The translations under genes were made by a program, and so were the position numbers. DNA of 41,241 nucleotides, from NCBI GenBank assembly GCA_003131315.1, contig PKUV01000044.1, positions 1,525 through 42,765 on the forward strand. Direction: 5' to 3'. Below the pieces are notes generated by a model. It was given only the letters and a program-made list of their open reading frames with translations. It had not been told where the DNA came from and did not search any database. Shown piece by piece: positions 1-7,575 of this stretch. Source of the DNA: Acidobacteriaceae bacterium (GTDB taxonomy: Bacteria; Acidobacteriota; Terriglobia; Terriglobales; Acidobacteriaceae). Numbering within the stretch: the stretch's first letter is position 1; each line of letters starts with the position of its first letter.

Positions 1-2
1 CC

Positions 3-221
3 AAGCAGGCCGAGGCGGAGCGCGAAAAACGCTCCAAGATCATCCACGCCGAAGGCGAGTTCTCCGCCGCCCAGCGCCTGGTGGATGCCGCACACCTGTT
101 GTCCACCGAACCGGTCAGCATCCAGTTGCGATATCTGCAGACGCTCACTGAAATCGGGGTCGAGAAAAACACGACCGTCGTGTTTCCCGTGCCCGTCGAT
201 TTCTTCTCCGGCATGCAGTAG
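3..221 (+). CDS. SPFH/band-7 (stomatin-like) protein, C-terminal fragment
   Basis: The frame is open from the window edge and ends at TAG 219-221, giving the last 72 residues of a protein whose start lies outside the window. The fragment begins in a charged Lys/Glu/Arg helix with the segment [14 protein letters not shown]. It continues through a helix with [12 protein letters not shown] and ends in a [12 protein letters not shown] strand and a short hydrophobic VFPVPVDFF tail. This is the typical end of prokaryotic stomatin/SPFH proteins, membrane-anchored oligomeric scaffolds often linked to membrane microdomains and protease partners. Only the coiled-coil tail is visible, so the subfamily and any partner (for example an NfeD gene upstream) cannot be judged. 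Confidence 0.75.
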   Translation, partial: KQAEAEREKRSKIIHAEGEFSAAQRLVDAAHLLSTEPVSIQLRYLQTLTEIGVEKNTTVVFPVPVDFFSGMQ

Positions 222-262
222 TGGCTCGCAGCCGCGCCGACACCCGCCAAGCCGGCAGGAAG

Positions 263-388
263 CTAGCAGGCTGCGGAAAGAGCCGATTTCCGATGCCCAG
301 CCCCTAAAGGGGCGTCTGATTTCGAGAAGGTTGCGGCATCGCTGAAGCGATGCCCTGATACGAAACACGGGGCTTTTCAGCAGCCTAG
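263..388. repeat. Interspersed two-hairpin palindromic element, copy 1
   Basis: The left end CTAGCAGGCTGCGGAAAG and the right end CTTTTCAGCAGCCTAG are imperfect inverted repeats. Inside are two stem-loops: GCCCC-TAAA-GGGGC (300-313) and GGCATCGC-TGAA-GCGATGCC (335-354). The second is followed by CTGATACGAAAC, which recurs exactly after the second hairpin of the copy at 13466-13600. A third relative lies at 33999-34146. It contains no coding capacity and lies in the gap between the SPFH gene and the SPOR gene. It resembles a REP/MITE-type element. Confidence 0.7.
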
Positions 389-409
389 TAGAGGTCAACA
401 CTGGTTCCC

Positions 410-1012
410 ATGCCCACGGCGCAGCAGGATACGGAGATCACCCTTGGCACCGGCCGCATGCTGGCCATATTCTTCGGCTTTGTCCTGGTCTGTGCTTTCT
501 TCTTTGCGATCGGCTTTTCGCTCGGCAGAAGAACCACCATTGCGGGTGCGGGCAGCCTGCTGAGCGCTCCCAGTGGAACTCCCGCGACGATCGTTCGGCC
601 CTCGGCCGCAAAAAACGACGCTGCCCAGCCAACGCCGCAGTCTGGTGAGTTTAGCTTTTACAAGGCCGTAGGCGAGAAGAATGCCGACGCCGCGCTCACG
701 CCTCCGGATTCGAAGGCGCAACCGGCGGCCTCAACCGTGGAAGAGCCGCCAAAATCCGCCACTGACGCCGCAACCGCTGCGCCCTCGAGCGGCGGGTACT
801 ACGTGCAGGTCGCCGCGGTTAGCCGGCAGGAAGACGCCGAATCGCTAGTCGAGGCTCTGAAAAAGAAGCAGTATCCGGCCTTCACCGCGAACAATCCTTC
901 CGCCGACAAGTTCTTTCACGTTCAGGTCGGACCCTACGCCGACCTGAAGGAGGCCGAGGCCATGCGCGCCCGCCTCATCGGCGATGGCTACAATCCGATT
1001 GTGAAAAAGTAG
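410..1012 (+). CDS. SPOR-domain inner-membrane protein
   Basis: This 200-residue protein has a short cytoplasmic N-terminus, one membrane helix (about residues 18-40, MLAIFFGFVLVCAFFFAIGF) and a Ser/Pro/Ala-rich periplasmic linker (about 45-125). A C-terminal SPOR domain follows (about 127-200, with YYVQVAAVSRQEDAESL and FHVQVGPYADLKEAEAMRARL). SPOR domains bind glycan strands stripped of stem peptides and usually bring proteins to the division septum. The topology is that of FtsN/DedD-like proteins, but no FtsN-specific motif is visible. The ATG follows an upstream palindromic repeat with only a weak ribosome site. The downstream neighbour is separated by an AT-rich inverted repeat, so the gene is probably transcribed alone. 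Confidence 0.85.
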   Translation: MPTAQQDTEITLGTGRMLAIFFGFVLVCAFFFAIGFSLGRRTTIAGAGSLLSAPSGTPATIVRPSAAKNDAAQPTPQSGEFSFYKAVGEKNADAALTPPDSKAQPAASTVEEPPKSATDAATAAPSSGGYYVQVAAVSRQEDAESLVEALKKKQYPAFTANNPSADKFFHVQVGPYADLKEAEAMRARLIGDGYNPIVKK

Positions 1013-1018
1013 AGGAGG

Positions 1019-1126
1019 ATTGGTAATTTGTAATTTGTAATTTGTAATTTGAAATTTCAAAACCTGAGATCACGGCGCATGGGAGACCGGGTTTAAACTA
1101 CAAATTACAAATCACCAATTACCAAT
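1019..1126. repeat. AT-rich inverted repeat with tandem TAATTTG units
   Basis: The left arm begins ATTGGTAATTTG and contains four tandem copies of TAATTTG (1024-1051). The right arm, CAAATTACAAATCACCAATT and onward (1101-1126), is nearly its reverse complement. The two arms are about 50 bases apart and are strikingly AT-rich against a GC-rich background. The right arm ends 6 bases before the ArsR start, so it overlaps the promoter/leader of that gene. Confidence 0.7.
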
Positions 1127-1132
1127 TTTTTC

Positions 1133-1432
1133 ATGTCTCACGCCGCTCCCAATCTCGATCGCTTCCTGCACGCCATTGCCGACCCCACTCGCCGCCGAAT
1201 TCTGTGCGCGCTCAAAGAAAAAGGCGGATGCTCCCTCGACAAGGAAACCGGGCTCTGTGCCGCCGATATCGAGGAGCGCGTGAAGCTGGCGCAGCCTACC
1301 GTTTCGCATCACATGCGAATCCTGGAAAGGGCCAGCCTGGTGGAAGCCAAGAGAGAGGGTCACTGGCGCTGGTATCGGCGCAACGAAAAATTGATTACGG
1401 AAATGATGCGGGGACTGAAGGGCCAACTTTAG
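1133..1432 (+). CDS. ArsR/SmtB-family winged-helix transcriptional regulator
   Basis: This is a 99-residue single-domain protein. The N-terminal helix reads FLHAIADPTRRRILCAL. The recognition part (AQPTVSHHMRILERASLV) and the wing (EAKREGHWRWYRRNEKL) give the standard ArsR helix-turn-helix and beta-hairpin. Such proteins are dimeric repressors released by metal, redox or small-molecule signals. Two cysteines (in GGCSLDKETGLCAADIEE, about residues 31 and 41) lie just before the DNA-reading helices, but a classical CxCxxC metal site is not present. The ligand is therefore unknown. No efflux or metal gene is adjacent, so the target is not predictable. The start sits just downstream of the AT-rich inverted repeat, which could contain its own operator. 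Confidence 0.85.
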   Translation: MSHAAPNLDRFLHAIADPTRRRILCALKEKGGCSLDKETGLCAADIEERVKLAQPTVSHHMRILERASLVEAKREGHWRWYRRNEKLITEMMRGLKGQL

Positions 1433-1532
1433 CAGGGACAACTTTAGGAGGATACGGCTGCGGCTATGGCATTTTCAAGGAAGGTGTAGTCCGGTGCGCC
1501 TCAGAGGGGGTCGCGGCAAAGGGGAAAGCTTG

Positions 1533-1552
1533 AACCACAGGGGGCACAGAGG
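1533..1552 (+). repeat. 20-bp dispersed repeat, copy 1
   Basis: The 20-mer AACCACAGGGGGCACAGAGG occurs here and again exactly at 14603-14622, with similar G-rich flanks. Both copies are intergenic, shortly after the stop of a plus-strand gene. The surrounding stretch 1433-1647 holds no other feature I can support. Confidence 0.6.
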
Positions 1553-1647
1553 AGCATAGGGGAAACCCCACGGAGACAACGCGATGGTTTTGGAATCGGC
1601 GATGCTTCCATGGGGCGGCTGTCAGACTACGCTATATGTGAAACCGG

Positions 1648-4600
1648 CTATGCTCCCGCGCCCGCCAGGGAGGCTTTTTCTTCGTTCTTCTCCTTTGTCT
1701 TCATGGCAGGGTTCCCTTCCCTCTGAGCCAGCCCACGCACCTGCGAGATAAGGTCCGCCACTTCAAACGGCTTCGCCAGCGACGGCACGCCCTGTTCCTG
1801 GAGGAAACTTCGCGTGTGCGGGTCGGCCACAGTGGAGAACGTCAGTAGCAGCCCTTTCTCCAGACCGGGGCAGTTTTTCGCGATCCACTCGTACATTTCC
1901 CGTGCGGTGCACCCGCCCGGCATACGACCGTTCATCACGATCACGTCGAAAGAGCCATTACGGAGCCGCTGCTGCGTGTCCTCCACGCTCATGGAGGTAG
2001 TGACTTCGGCTCCCGCACCGACCAACACGTCTCGTTCAAATTCCAGCACCGCTTCTTCGTCTTCAACCAGGAGCACTCGCCCTGCCAGCACCGACTCTCG
2101 CCGCGTGGACGCTACCGTCTCCGGCAACGCCGGTTTCTCGCTCGCCAGCAAACGGACTTCAATCGTCGCTCCGCCCTCTTCCCGGTTGCGCGCCACGATT
2201 TCCCCGCCATGTTCCTTGACGATCCCGTAACAGATGCTCAACCCAAGGCCGGTTCCTTTGCCCACCGACTTAGTGGTGTAGAAGGGATCGAAAATCCGGC
2301 TCGGGTCCTTGATTCCCGGGCCGCTGTCATCGAACTCCACGCACACGAAGGCGTCTTTCTTGAAGACGCGCACTTTCAACAGACCGCTCCCGCTACCCTC
2401 CACCATGGCATCGAGCGCGTTGTTGATAATGTTCAGGAAGACCTGCTCCAACTGGTGCGGATCGGCCACCACCGAGGGCACGTCCCCGGGAATTTCGCGT
2501 TCCAGCGAGACGTTGTTGACCTTCAAATCGTATTCGCGCAGCGTGAGTGACTCTTCCAGCACCTTGCACAAGTCCACTTCCTGCTTCTGCGGCTTGCGCT
2601 GGCGTGCAAAAGAAAGCAGATTCTGTACCACCCGGTGCGTCCGCTGGGCCTGCTTGAACAGCTTACGCACATAGTCGGCCGACTGGTGATCAAGGCCCGC
2701 GCCTTCCAGCAGTTGCGCGTAACCCAGGATTGCGGTCAGCGGATTGTTCAACTCGTGCGCCACACCGGAAATCAATTGGCCGACGGCCGACATCTTCTCG
2801 CTCTGCAGCAGTTGCTCCTGCGTCCGCCGCAAGTCTTCGTACGCCCGGCAAGTCTCCTCGTAGAGCTGCACCTTTTCGATCGTAGTCGCCAGTTGCCGGC
2901 TGATGGCGACCAGCAGATTCTCATCGTTACTCGAATAGTGCCGGTCTTCCTTGCTGGCAATACCCATGACGCCGATGGGCTTGTCCTTGCTCCAGAGCAC
3001 AACCCAGATCCAGTAGGGCAGCCGGTCGGCGCACACAAACTCGACTACCGCCGGTGGCAGGTGCGGCAGAAAATCCTGGGTCACCACTTCCGCTCGCGAG
3101 CGCATTACCAGATCGCCCAGACCTTCCGGAAAAATGACTTCGGCCATGCGCACGCGCGCCTCGCTGCGCGGGCCCCAACCCGCGCGCCGCCGGAAGGTGC
3201 CATCCGGTTCCGCTGCCAGATAGACCGAGCCTGTCTCCGCCCCAAACAGCGAGATCACCTGGCGCAGCGTCAGGTTCAGAATTTCATCCAGATCGAACGA
3301 CTGCGTCGCGATGACTGCCATCGCGTTGAGCGCGTTCAACTCACGATTGCGCCGCCGCATCTCGTCTTCCGAGCGTTTCTTCTCCGTGATGTCGAGAACG
3401 AAGCCCTGATAGCGCTCAATCTGTCCAGCCGAATCGCGCGATGCAAAACAGCTCTGCGCCACTGTCAGTAGCGTGCCATCCTTGCGCCGCACCGTGATTT
3501 CAAAGTTGCGCACATAGTTGTGCGCCTCGATTTCCTTGCGAAAAGCCGCTCGCTCCTCGGGAACCGCGTGCAGCACGCTGCCCATATCGAGCGCCATCAA
3601 CTCGTCCCGGCTGCCGTAACCGAGCATGGTGACAAAGGCGTCGTTGCAGTCGAGCAACTCGCCCTCCGGCGTCGCTACGAACACGCCTTCCTGCGCCTGC
3701 TCAAACAGCATGCGGTACTTTTCTTCCGCCACTTGACGCGCGGTCGTATCATGCACCACATGGATGGTGCCCTTCTGCTGGCTTCCCTGCTCCGCATACG
3801 ATGAAGTCGAAACCACCGACTGCCCGCCGAAACACGGATCCATTCCTTCGGTTAATCCCGAGCCGCGTTCGCAATATGGGCATCCTCTCCAGGCGCGCTT
3901 TTGCGGTAGAACCTCTTCACACGGATTGCCCAATACATCGGCCGGCGCCTTTTCCAGCCGTTGCAGCAGGGCTTGATTTGTCTTGAGGATTCGGAAATCC
4001 GCGTCGTGCGCCAGAATCAGATCCTGGATGGAATCGAAGGTATTCATCCACTGCCGCTGCGAGCGCAGTACCTGCTCCAGCAACCGCAGATTCTCCACCG
4101 CAATGCCCAGCGTCTGCGCCGCCGTTTCCAGAAACTCCAGTTCTTCCCGAGTGTGGCGCCGGCTGCCTGAACAACCGAGCGACAGCATCCCGATCACCGA
4201 TTTCTTGCCCAGCACTGGCAGCAGCACCACTTGATGAATGCCGCGCTTCCCCAGTTGTTCCCGCTCCGGCTCCGACCTCTCCGAAAGTTTCATCACCACC
4301 GCTCGGTTTTCCTGGAGGAGGCGCGCCTCGGTTTCATCGGTCCCGGCTTGGCCCATCCCTGCTTGACCCATGGCTCGCAGAAAATCCGGCGAGAGGCCGG
4401 CGTGCTGCGTTGGCACCAGATGGTCGCCTTCCATCAACTGGAACCACGCTGCCTTCGCCCCCACTACGGTTTTCAGTTTCTCCAGGGCCGTCTGCATCAT
4501 CGGGGCATGGTTCTGGCCGCGCGCAATCGTAACCGTCAACTCGTTCAGCACCGCGAGCCGGCGCGTGCGCAGCCGCGAGTCGTCCAGCACCACCAGCAGG

Positions 4601-5211
4601 ATGCTGGAGCCGAACAGCACTTCCGCCAACAGGTACCCTTCACTCGGAATATGACTGGTAAATGGAGGCCAGTGCAGATTCAACGTCAGCAACCCGGCGC
4701 CGAACAGGAAAGGCCCCAGCCCAATACGCCCGAACCGGTACCGCAGCAATTCGATAACGGCCCCGGCTGCAATCAGGCGGCAAGCTACATCCAACCCCAG
4801 TCCGATGTTCTTCAAATCCGGGAAATAGAGCGGCCGCATGGCGGCGCAGACCATTAACACCCACGAGACGGCCACCAACGCCGTCAGCGCTCGCCGCGCC
4901 TGCGCCGACATCAGCGCCGCCGCCGCGAACAACCCCATCGCCAGCACCAAGTCGGCCTGCGCGAATGCGACCATCGACTTCGACGCGGCGTGCAACTCGC
5001 CTGCGCCCGCTACCCACAGAAACGCCCCATAGGCGACCCAGCCCGCTCCCCACGCCAGTAGACATCGTTCCCGAAAAACCCGGAAGAAAAGCAGGCTGGC
5101 CACCACCACGATCAGGGCGGCCGTTTCCCGCGCCGTCAACCAGGGGACGGTCAGCACGCCAACCGAATTCCCAAATAGCTCGGCAGGACTCATAGATAAG
5201 CGCACGAACAC
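1648..5211 (-). CDS. Hybrid sensor histidine kinase (7TM-like, GAF, PAS, PAS, GAF, HisKA, HATPase, degenerate receiver)
   Basis: This is a 1187-residue membrane sensor. Several hydrophobic helices fill residues 25-215. They are followed by a GAF-like domain (about 220-385) and a PAS domain (about 390-495) carrying a Cys cluster (C431, C444, C447, C460). A second PAS (about 497-615) and a GAF (about 625-785) come next. The kinase core has the H-box SGVAHELNNPL with His819, the N-box FLNIINNALDAM, and the G-boxes DDSGPGI and GTGLGLSI (to about 1025). A C-terminal receiver (about 1044-1165) keeps the acidic pocket (VEDEE) and Lys1147 (AKPF). However, the phosphoacceptor position reads VMNGRMPGG, with Asn1094 instead of Asp (codon AAC, complement of 1930-1932). 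The gene is divergent from an HD-GYP response regulator, its likely phosphorylation partner. The signal sensed is unknown. Confidence 0.9.
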   Translation of the reverse strand: MFVRLSMSPAELFGNSVGVLTVPWLTARETAALIVVVASLLFFRVFRERCLLAWGAGWVAYGAFLWVAGAGELHAASKSMVAFAQADLVLAMGLFAAAALMSAQARRALTALVAVSWVLMVCAAMRPLYFPDLKNIGLGLDVACRLIAAGAVIELLRYRFGRIGLGPFLFGAGLLTLNLHWPPFTSHIPSEGYLLAEVLFGSSILLVVLDDSRLRTRRLAVLNELTVTIARGQNHAPMMQTALEKLKTVVGAKAAWFQLMEGDHLVPTQHAGLSPDFLRAMGQAGMGQAGTDETEARLLQENRAVVMKLSERSEPEREQLGKRGIHQVVLLPVLGKKSVIGMLSLGCSGSRRHTREELEFLETAAQTLGIAVENLRLLEQVLRSQRQWMNTFDSIQDLILAHDADFRILKTNQALLQRLEKAPADVLGNPCEEVLPQKRAWRGCPYCERGSGLTEGMDPCFGGQSVVSTSSYAEQGSQQKGTIHVVHDTTARQVAEEKYRMLFEQAQEGVFVATPEGELLDCNDAFVTMLGYGSRDELMALDMGSVLHAVPEERAAFRKEIEAHNYVRNFEITVRRKDGTLLTVAQSCFASRDSAGQIERYQGFVLDITEKKRSEDEMRRRNRELNALNAMAVIATQSFDLDEILNLTLRQVISLFGAETGSVYLAAEPDGTFRRRAGWGPRSEARVRMAEVIFPEGLGDLVMRSRAEVVTQDFLPHLPPAVVEFVCADRLPYWIWVVLWSKDKPIGVMGIASKEDRHYSSNDENLLVAISRQLATTIEKVQLYEETCRAYEDLRRTQEQLLQSEKMSAVGQLISGVAHELNNPLTAILGYAQLLEGAGLDHQSADYVRKLFKQAQRTHRVVQNLLSFARQRKPQKQEVDLCKVLEESLTLREYDLKVNNVSLEREIPGDVPSVVADPHQLEQVFLNIINNALDAMVEGSGSGLLKVRVFKKDAFVCVEFDDSGPGIKDPSRIFDPFYTTKSVGKGTGLGLSICYGIVKEHGGEIVARNREEGGATIEVRLLASEKPALPETVASTRRESVLAGRVLLVEDEEAVLEFERDVLVGAGAEVTTSMSVEDTQQRLRNGSFDVIVMNGRMPGGCTAREMYEWIAKNCPGLEKGLLLTFSTVADPHTRSFLQEQGVPSLAKPFEVADLISQVRGLAQREGNPAMKTKEKNEEKASLAGAGA

Positions 5212-5275
5212 CTAAGCCTTTTAAATATCACGCCCGCCCTCCATCGTTACCGGATTTCCGTGTCCAGTTGGTTAC

Positions 5276-5304
5276 TTTCGGAATGTGAAGTCGTGGCCTA
5301 GAAT
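5276..5304 (+). promoter_or_regulatory. Possible promoter of the HD-GYP regulator gene
   Basis: TAGAAT at 5299-5304 is a good -10 candidate, 23 bases before the ATG at 5328. The -35 position 17 bases upstream (TTTCGG, 5276-5281) matches the consensus poorly. The same TAGAATGA string occurs upstream of murA (14692-14699). It lies in the 116-base gap between the divergent kinase and regulator genes. This is a guess from motif and position only. Confidence 0.3.
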
Positions 5305-5327
5305 GAGCGATACATACACTCAGCGCC

Positions 5328-6404
5328 ATGCCTAATGACCGCATCCTTGTGGTGGACGACGAGGAAACAATCCGCGAGATTGTTTGCTCCACGCTCGACC
5401 TAGCCCATTTTCAGACTCGCGCGGCCGCCAATGGCGTCGAAGCCCTCGCGATTCTGGAATCGGGTGACGAATTCGATCTCGTGCTCTCCGACCTGATGAT
5501 GGCCGAAATGGATGGGATTGCCCTTTTGGAGCATGCCAAGGAACGTTACCCTGACATGCCGATCGTGATGGTCACTGCGGTCCACGACATTGGGGTCGCT
5601 TTGCAGGCCCTGCGCAATGGGGCGTATGACTACCTGCTCAAGCCCTTCGAGAGAGAGCAACTACTGGCCACGGTCCGACGTGCGCTGGAGAATCGCCGCC
5701 TCAAGCGCGAAAACGACGCCTATCGCACCAACCTCGAGACGCTCGTCGCCGCCCGCACCCAGCAATGGAAAACGGCGCTTTCCGACGTGAAGAAGTCCTA
5801 TGACATGACGCTCGAAGCCTTGGGCGATGCGCTTGACCTCAAGGACGCCGAGACCGAACACCACTCCAGACGCGTGACCGCATTCACCATCGCCATTGCG
5901 AAAAAAATGGGTCTGCCGAAAGAGGAGATCGAGGTGATCGCCCGCGGAGCCTTCCTGCACGACATCGGCAAGATGGCCATTCCCGACGACATCCTGCACA
6001 AGCCCGGCAAGCTCACGGACGACGAAATGGCGGTCATGAAGGAGCACTGCTACCTCGGCTACAAGATCATCTCCCGAATCCCCTTTCTGGCCGAGGCTGC
6101 CGAAATCGTTTACGCCCACCAAGAGCGCTACGACGGGACCGGGTATCCTCGTCGACTGAAGGGCGAGGAGATCCCGCTGGGCGCCCGAATTTTCGCGGTT
6201 GCCGATACGCTGGATGCCATGAGATCCAAGCGTGATTACCGTGATGCCCAAACCATTCAGGCCGCCCGCAAGGAAATCGAACTCTGGTCCGGTCGCCAGT
6301 TCGATCCCCAGATCGTCAAGGTATTCCTCGAAATGCCCGACAATATCTGGGAAGACCTGCGGAACGACATCAATGAGCAGAGCCCGTCTTTCCCGAAGGT
6401 GTAA
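5328..6404 (+). CDS. Response regulator with HD-GYP phosphodiesterase output
   Basis: This 358-residue protein has an N-terminal receiver (about 5-120) with DDEE at 10-13, phosphoacceptor Asp55 (LVLSDLMM) and Lys105 (LLKPF). A helical linker (about 120-160) leads to an HD-GYP domain (about 160-350). The HD pair is H211-D212 in FLHDIGK. The second signature is AHQERYDGTGYP (264-274), with HQE where many homologues have HHE, and the GYP triplet is intact. HD-GYP enzymes hydrolyse cyclic di-GMP to pGpG/GMP using a di- or trinuclear metal site, so this protein probably lowers c-di-GMP when phosphorylated. It is divergent from the hybrid kinase whose own receiver lacks the phospho-Asp, which makes a kinase-regulator pair likely. 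Confidence 0.92.
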   Translation: MPNDRILVVDDEETIREIVCSTLDLAHFQTRAAANGVEALAILESGDEFDLVLSDLMMAEMDGIALLEHAKERYPDMPIVMVTAVHDIGVALQALRNGAYDYLLKPFEREQLLATVRRALENRRLKRENDAYRTNLETLVAARTQQWKTALSDVKKSYDMTLEALGDALDLKDAETEHHSRRVTAFTIAIAKKMGLPKEEIEVIARGAFLHDIGKMAIPDDILHKPGKLTDDEMAVMKEHCYLGYKIISRIPFLAEAAEIVYAHQERYDGTGYPRRLKGEEIPLGARIFAVADTLDAMRSKRDYRDAQTIQAARKEIELWSGRQFDPQIVKVFLEMPDNIWEDLRNDINEQSPSFPKV

Positions 6405-6579
6405 CCGCGGACACCGCTGGCTGAGCGCGCAGCGGTGAGCGTCCGACTCTAACCGGCATTTCCTGCCAGGCGCCAGGCATCGTTTTACCCCGATCGCCTC
6501 ATCCAACGAGACAAGTGAAGTCAATCCAAACGGCCCCCACCACGGTCGTGTTCTGCCGTTCTGGGGTGAATAACCGGTA

Positions 6580-6613
6580 CCCGCCAGAATGTGCCTGATT
6601 CACATCTGGCGGG
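6580..6613 (+). other. Strong stem-loop in the leader of the glycine-zipper protein gene
   Basis: CCCGCCAGAATGTG (6580-6593) pairs with CACATCTGGCGGG (6601-6613) across a 7-base loop, with one bulged A. That makes 13 pairs. No T-run follows directly, so it is not a clean intrinsic terminator for the HD-GYP gene. It covers an in-frame ATG at 6591, which argues that translation of the next gene begins further down, at 6660. It may block or stabilise the leader RNA. Confidence 0.55.
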
Positions 6614-6659
6614 CAGACCGGGTTTTATATTTGTGCGCCAGAGCATTTGCGAGGTAATC

Positions 6660-7304
6660 GTGAACAAGCTTTCTTCGTGGGTGGGAATCCTCTTTCTGGC
6701 CGCTACAACGTCACTGCTGGCCCAGGCAATCGATCCGGCCATCGCGCCCACGGCTCCGCCGAACGCTGTCCCGGAAGGCACGACCTTCCTCGTCCGGCTT
6801 CAGGACAAACTCGACACCGCCGAACTGCATCCCGGCCAACATTTCAAAGTTAAGCTGGACGAAGATCTCATTTCCGCTAACGGCAACGCGATTCCCCGTG
6901 GCAAGAAGATCAAGGGTCACGTCAGTTCCGTGGAGCACGGCCTGCACGCACGGCTGCTGCTCAGCTTCGACGAAATCGAAACCAACCACGGATGGGTCGC
7001 GCTGATCGCGACCGTCACCGGAGCGCCCAGCGAACGCGGTGTCAAAGCACCGGACTCCGAGGGTGAAATCGAACGCAAGGGGCCGAGTGCGAAGCACACG
7101 ATCGAAGACGCGGCCGTCGGCGCAGTCCTCGGCACCTCTGTCGGAGCAGCCGCAGGGGGCGCTAAAGGAGCCGGCACCGGAGGAGCAGCGGGCGTAGGTG
7201 CTGGAGCCATGGCCAGCCTACTTGCCAATCGCAACCTCCGGCTCGAAAAGGGAACCACCCTCGAGGTTCGCCTCGATCGCGCGCTGCAGATCCCCTCGCA
7301 CTGA
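6660..7304 (+). CDS. Secreted glycine-zipper protein of unknown function (paralogue of 8434-9147)
   Basis: I place the start at GTG 6660, preceded by GAGGT, because it opens a clear signal peptide (VNKLSSWVGILFLAATTSLLAQ). A frame extending up to ATG 6591 would run through a hairpin. The 214-residue product has a beta-rich part with GTTFLVRLQDKLDTAELHPG and AIPRGKKIKGHV. A glycine-zipper stretch follows (about residues 155-190, GAVLGTSVGAAAGGAKGAG), and the final strand motif is GTTLEVRLDRAL. The same order (charged beta domain, glycine zipper, closing GTxLExxLxR strand) is seen in the minus-strand protein at 8434-9147. Family members are often annotated only as hypothetical or TrbI-like. A cell-envelope location is inferred; no enzymatic motif is seen. 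Confidence 0.7.
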   Translation: MNKLSSWVGILFLAATTSLLAQAIDPAIAPTAPPNAVPEGTTFLVRLQDKLDTAELHPGQHFKVKLDEDLISANGNAIPRGKKIKGHVSSVEHGLHARLLLSFDEIETNHGWVALIATVTGAPSERGVKAPDSEGEIERKGPSAKHTIEDAAVGAVLGTSVGAAAGGAKGAGTGGAAGVGAGAMASLLANRNLRLEKGTTLEVRLDRALQIPSH

Positions 7305-7509
7305 CACCCTCGACTTGCCGCTCAACTTCCCGCAGAGACGCGGCTTGCCGCGTCTCCGCCGGCTGTGTTGTTTTTGTCCCGCAATTTTCTCGTTTCACTT
7401 CTTTTGATTGCAACTCCGGAAGCTCGTCGCGTTCTAACCGCGGAGGTGTATAAGGGAAGCTTTAGGAGCATGTTGAAAAACTTCAGGAATTGTCCTCCCG
7501 CTTTAGGAT

Positions 7510-7538
7510 TTGTCATCCCGAGCGAAGCGAGGGATATG
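7510..7538. repeat. Single arm of the GAGCGAAGCGA palindromic repeat
   Basis: TTGTCATCCCGAGCGAAGCG followed by AGGGATATG matches one arm of the full palindrome at 9664-9742 apart from a few substitutions and a short gap near its inner end. No second arm follows. An in-frame ATG lies inside this repeat, so a frame starting there would translate repeat DNA. This supports the later start of the SIMPL gene at 7576. Just upstream (7462-7484) is TTTAGGAGCATGTTGAAAAA, which resembles the left end of the two-hairpin element. Confidence 0.6.
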
Positions 7539-7575
7539 CACTTCTCAGTATCCACCAATATCCAGGAGACATCCG

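Noticed and set aside
1024-1051. TAATTTG array as a CRISPR-like repeat
   Set aside because: Units are 7 bases long and directly joined, with no spacers and no cas genes near.
2635-3471. 278-codon plus-strand open frame inside the hybrid kinase gene
   Set aside because: Antisense shadow within a multi-domain kinase that is intact on the other strand.
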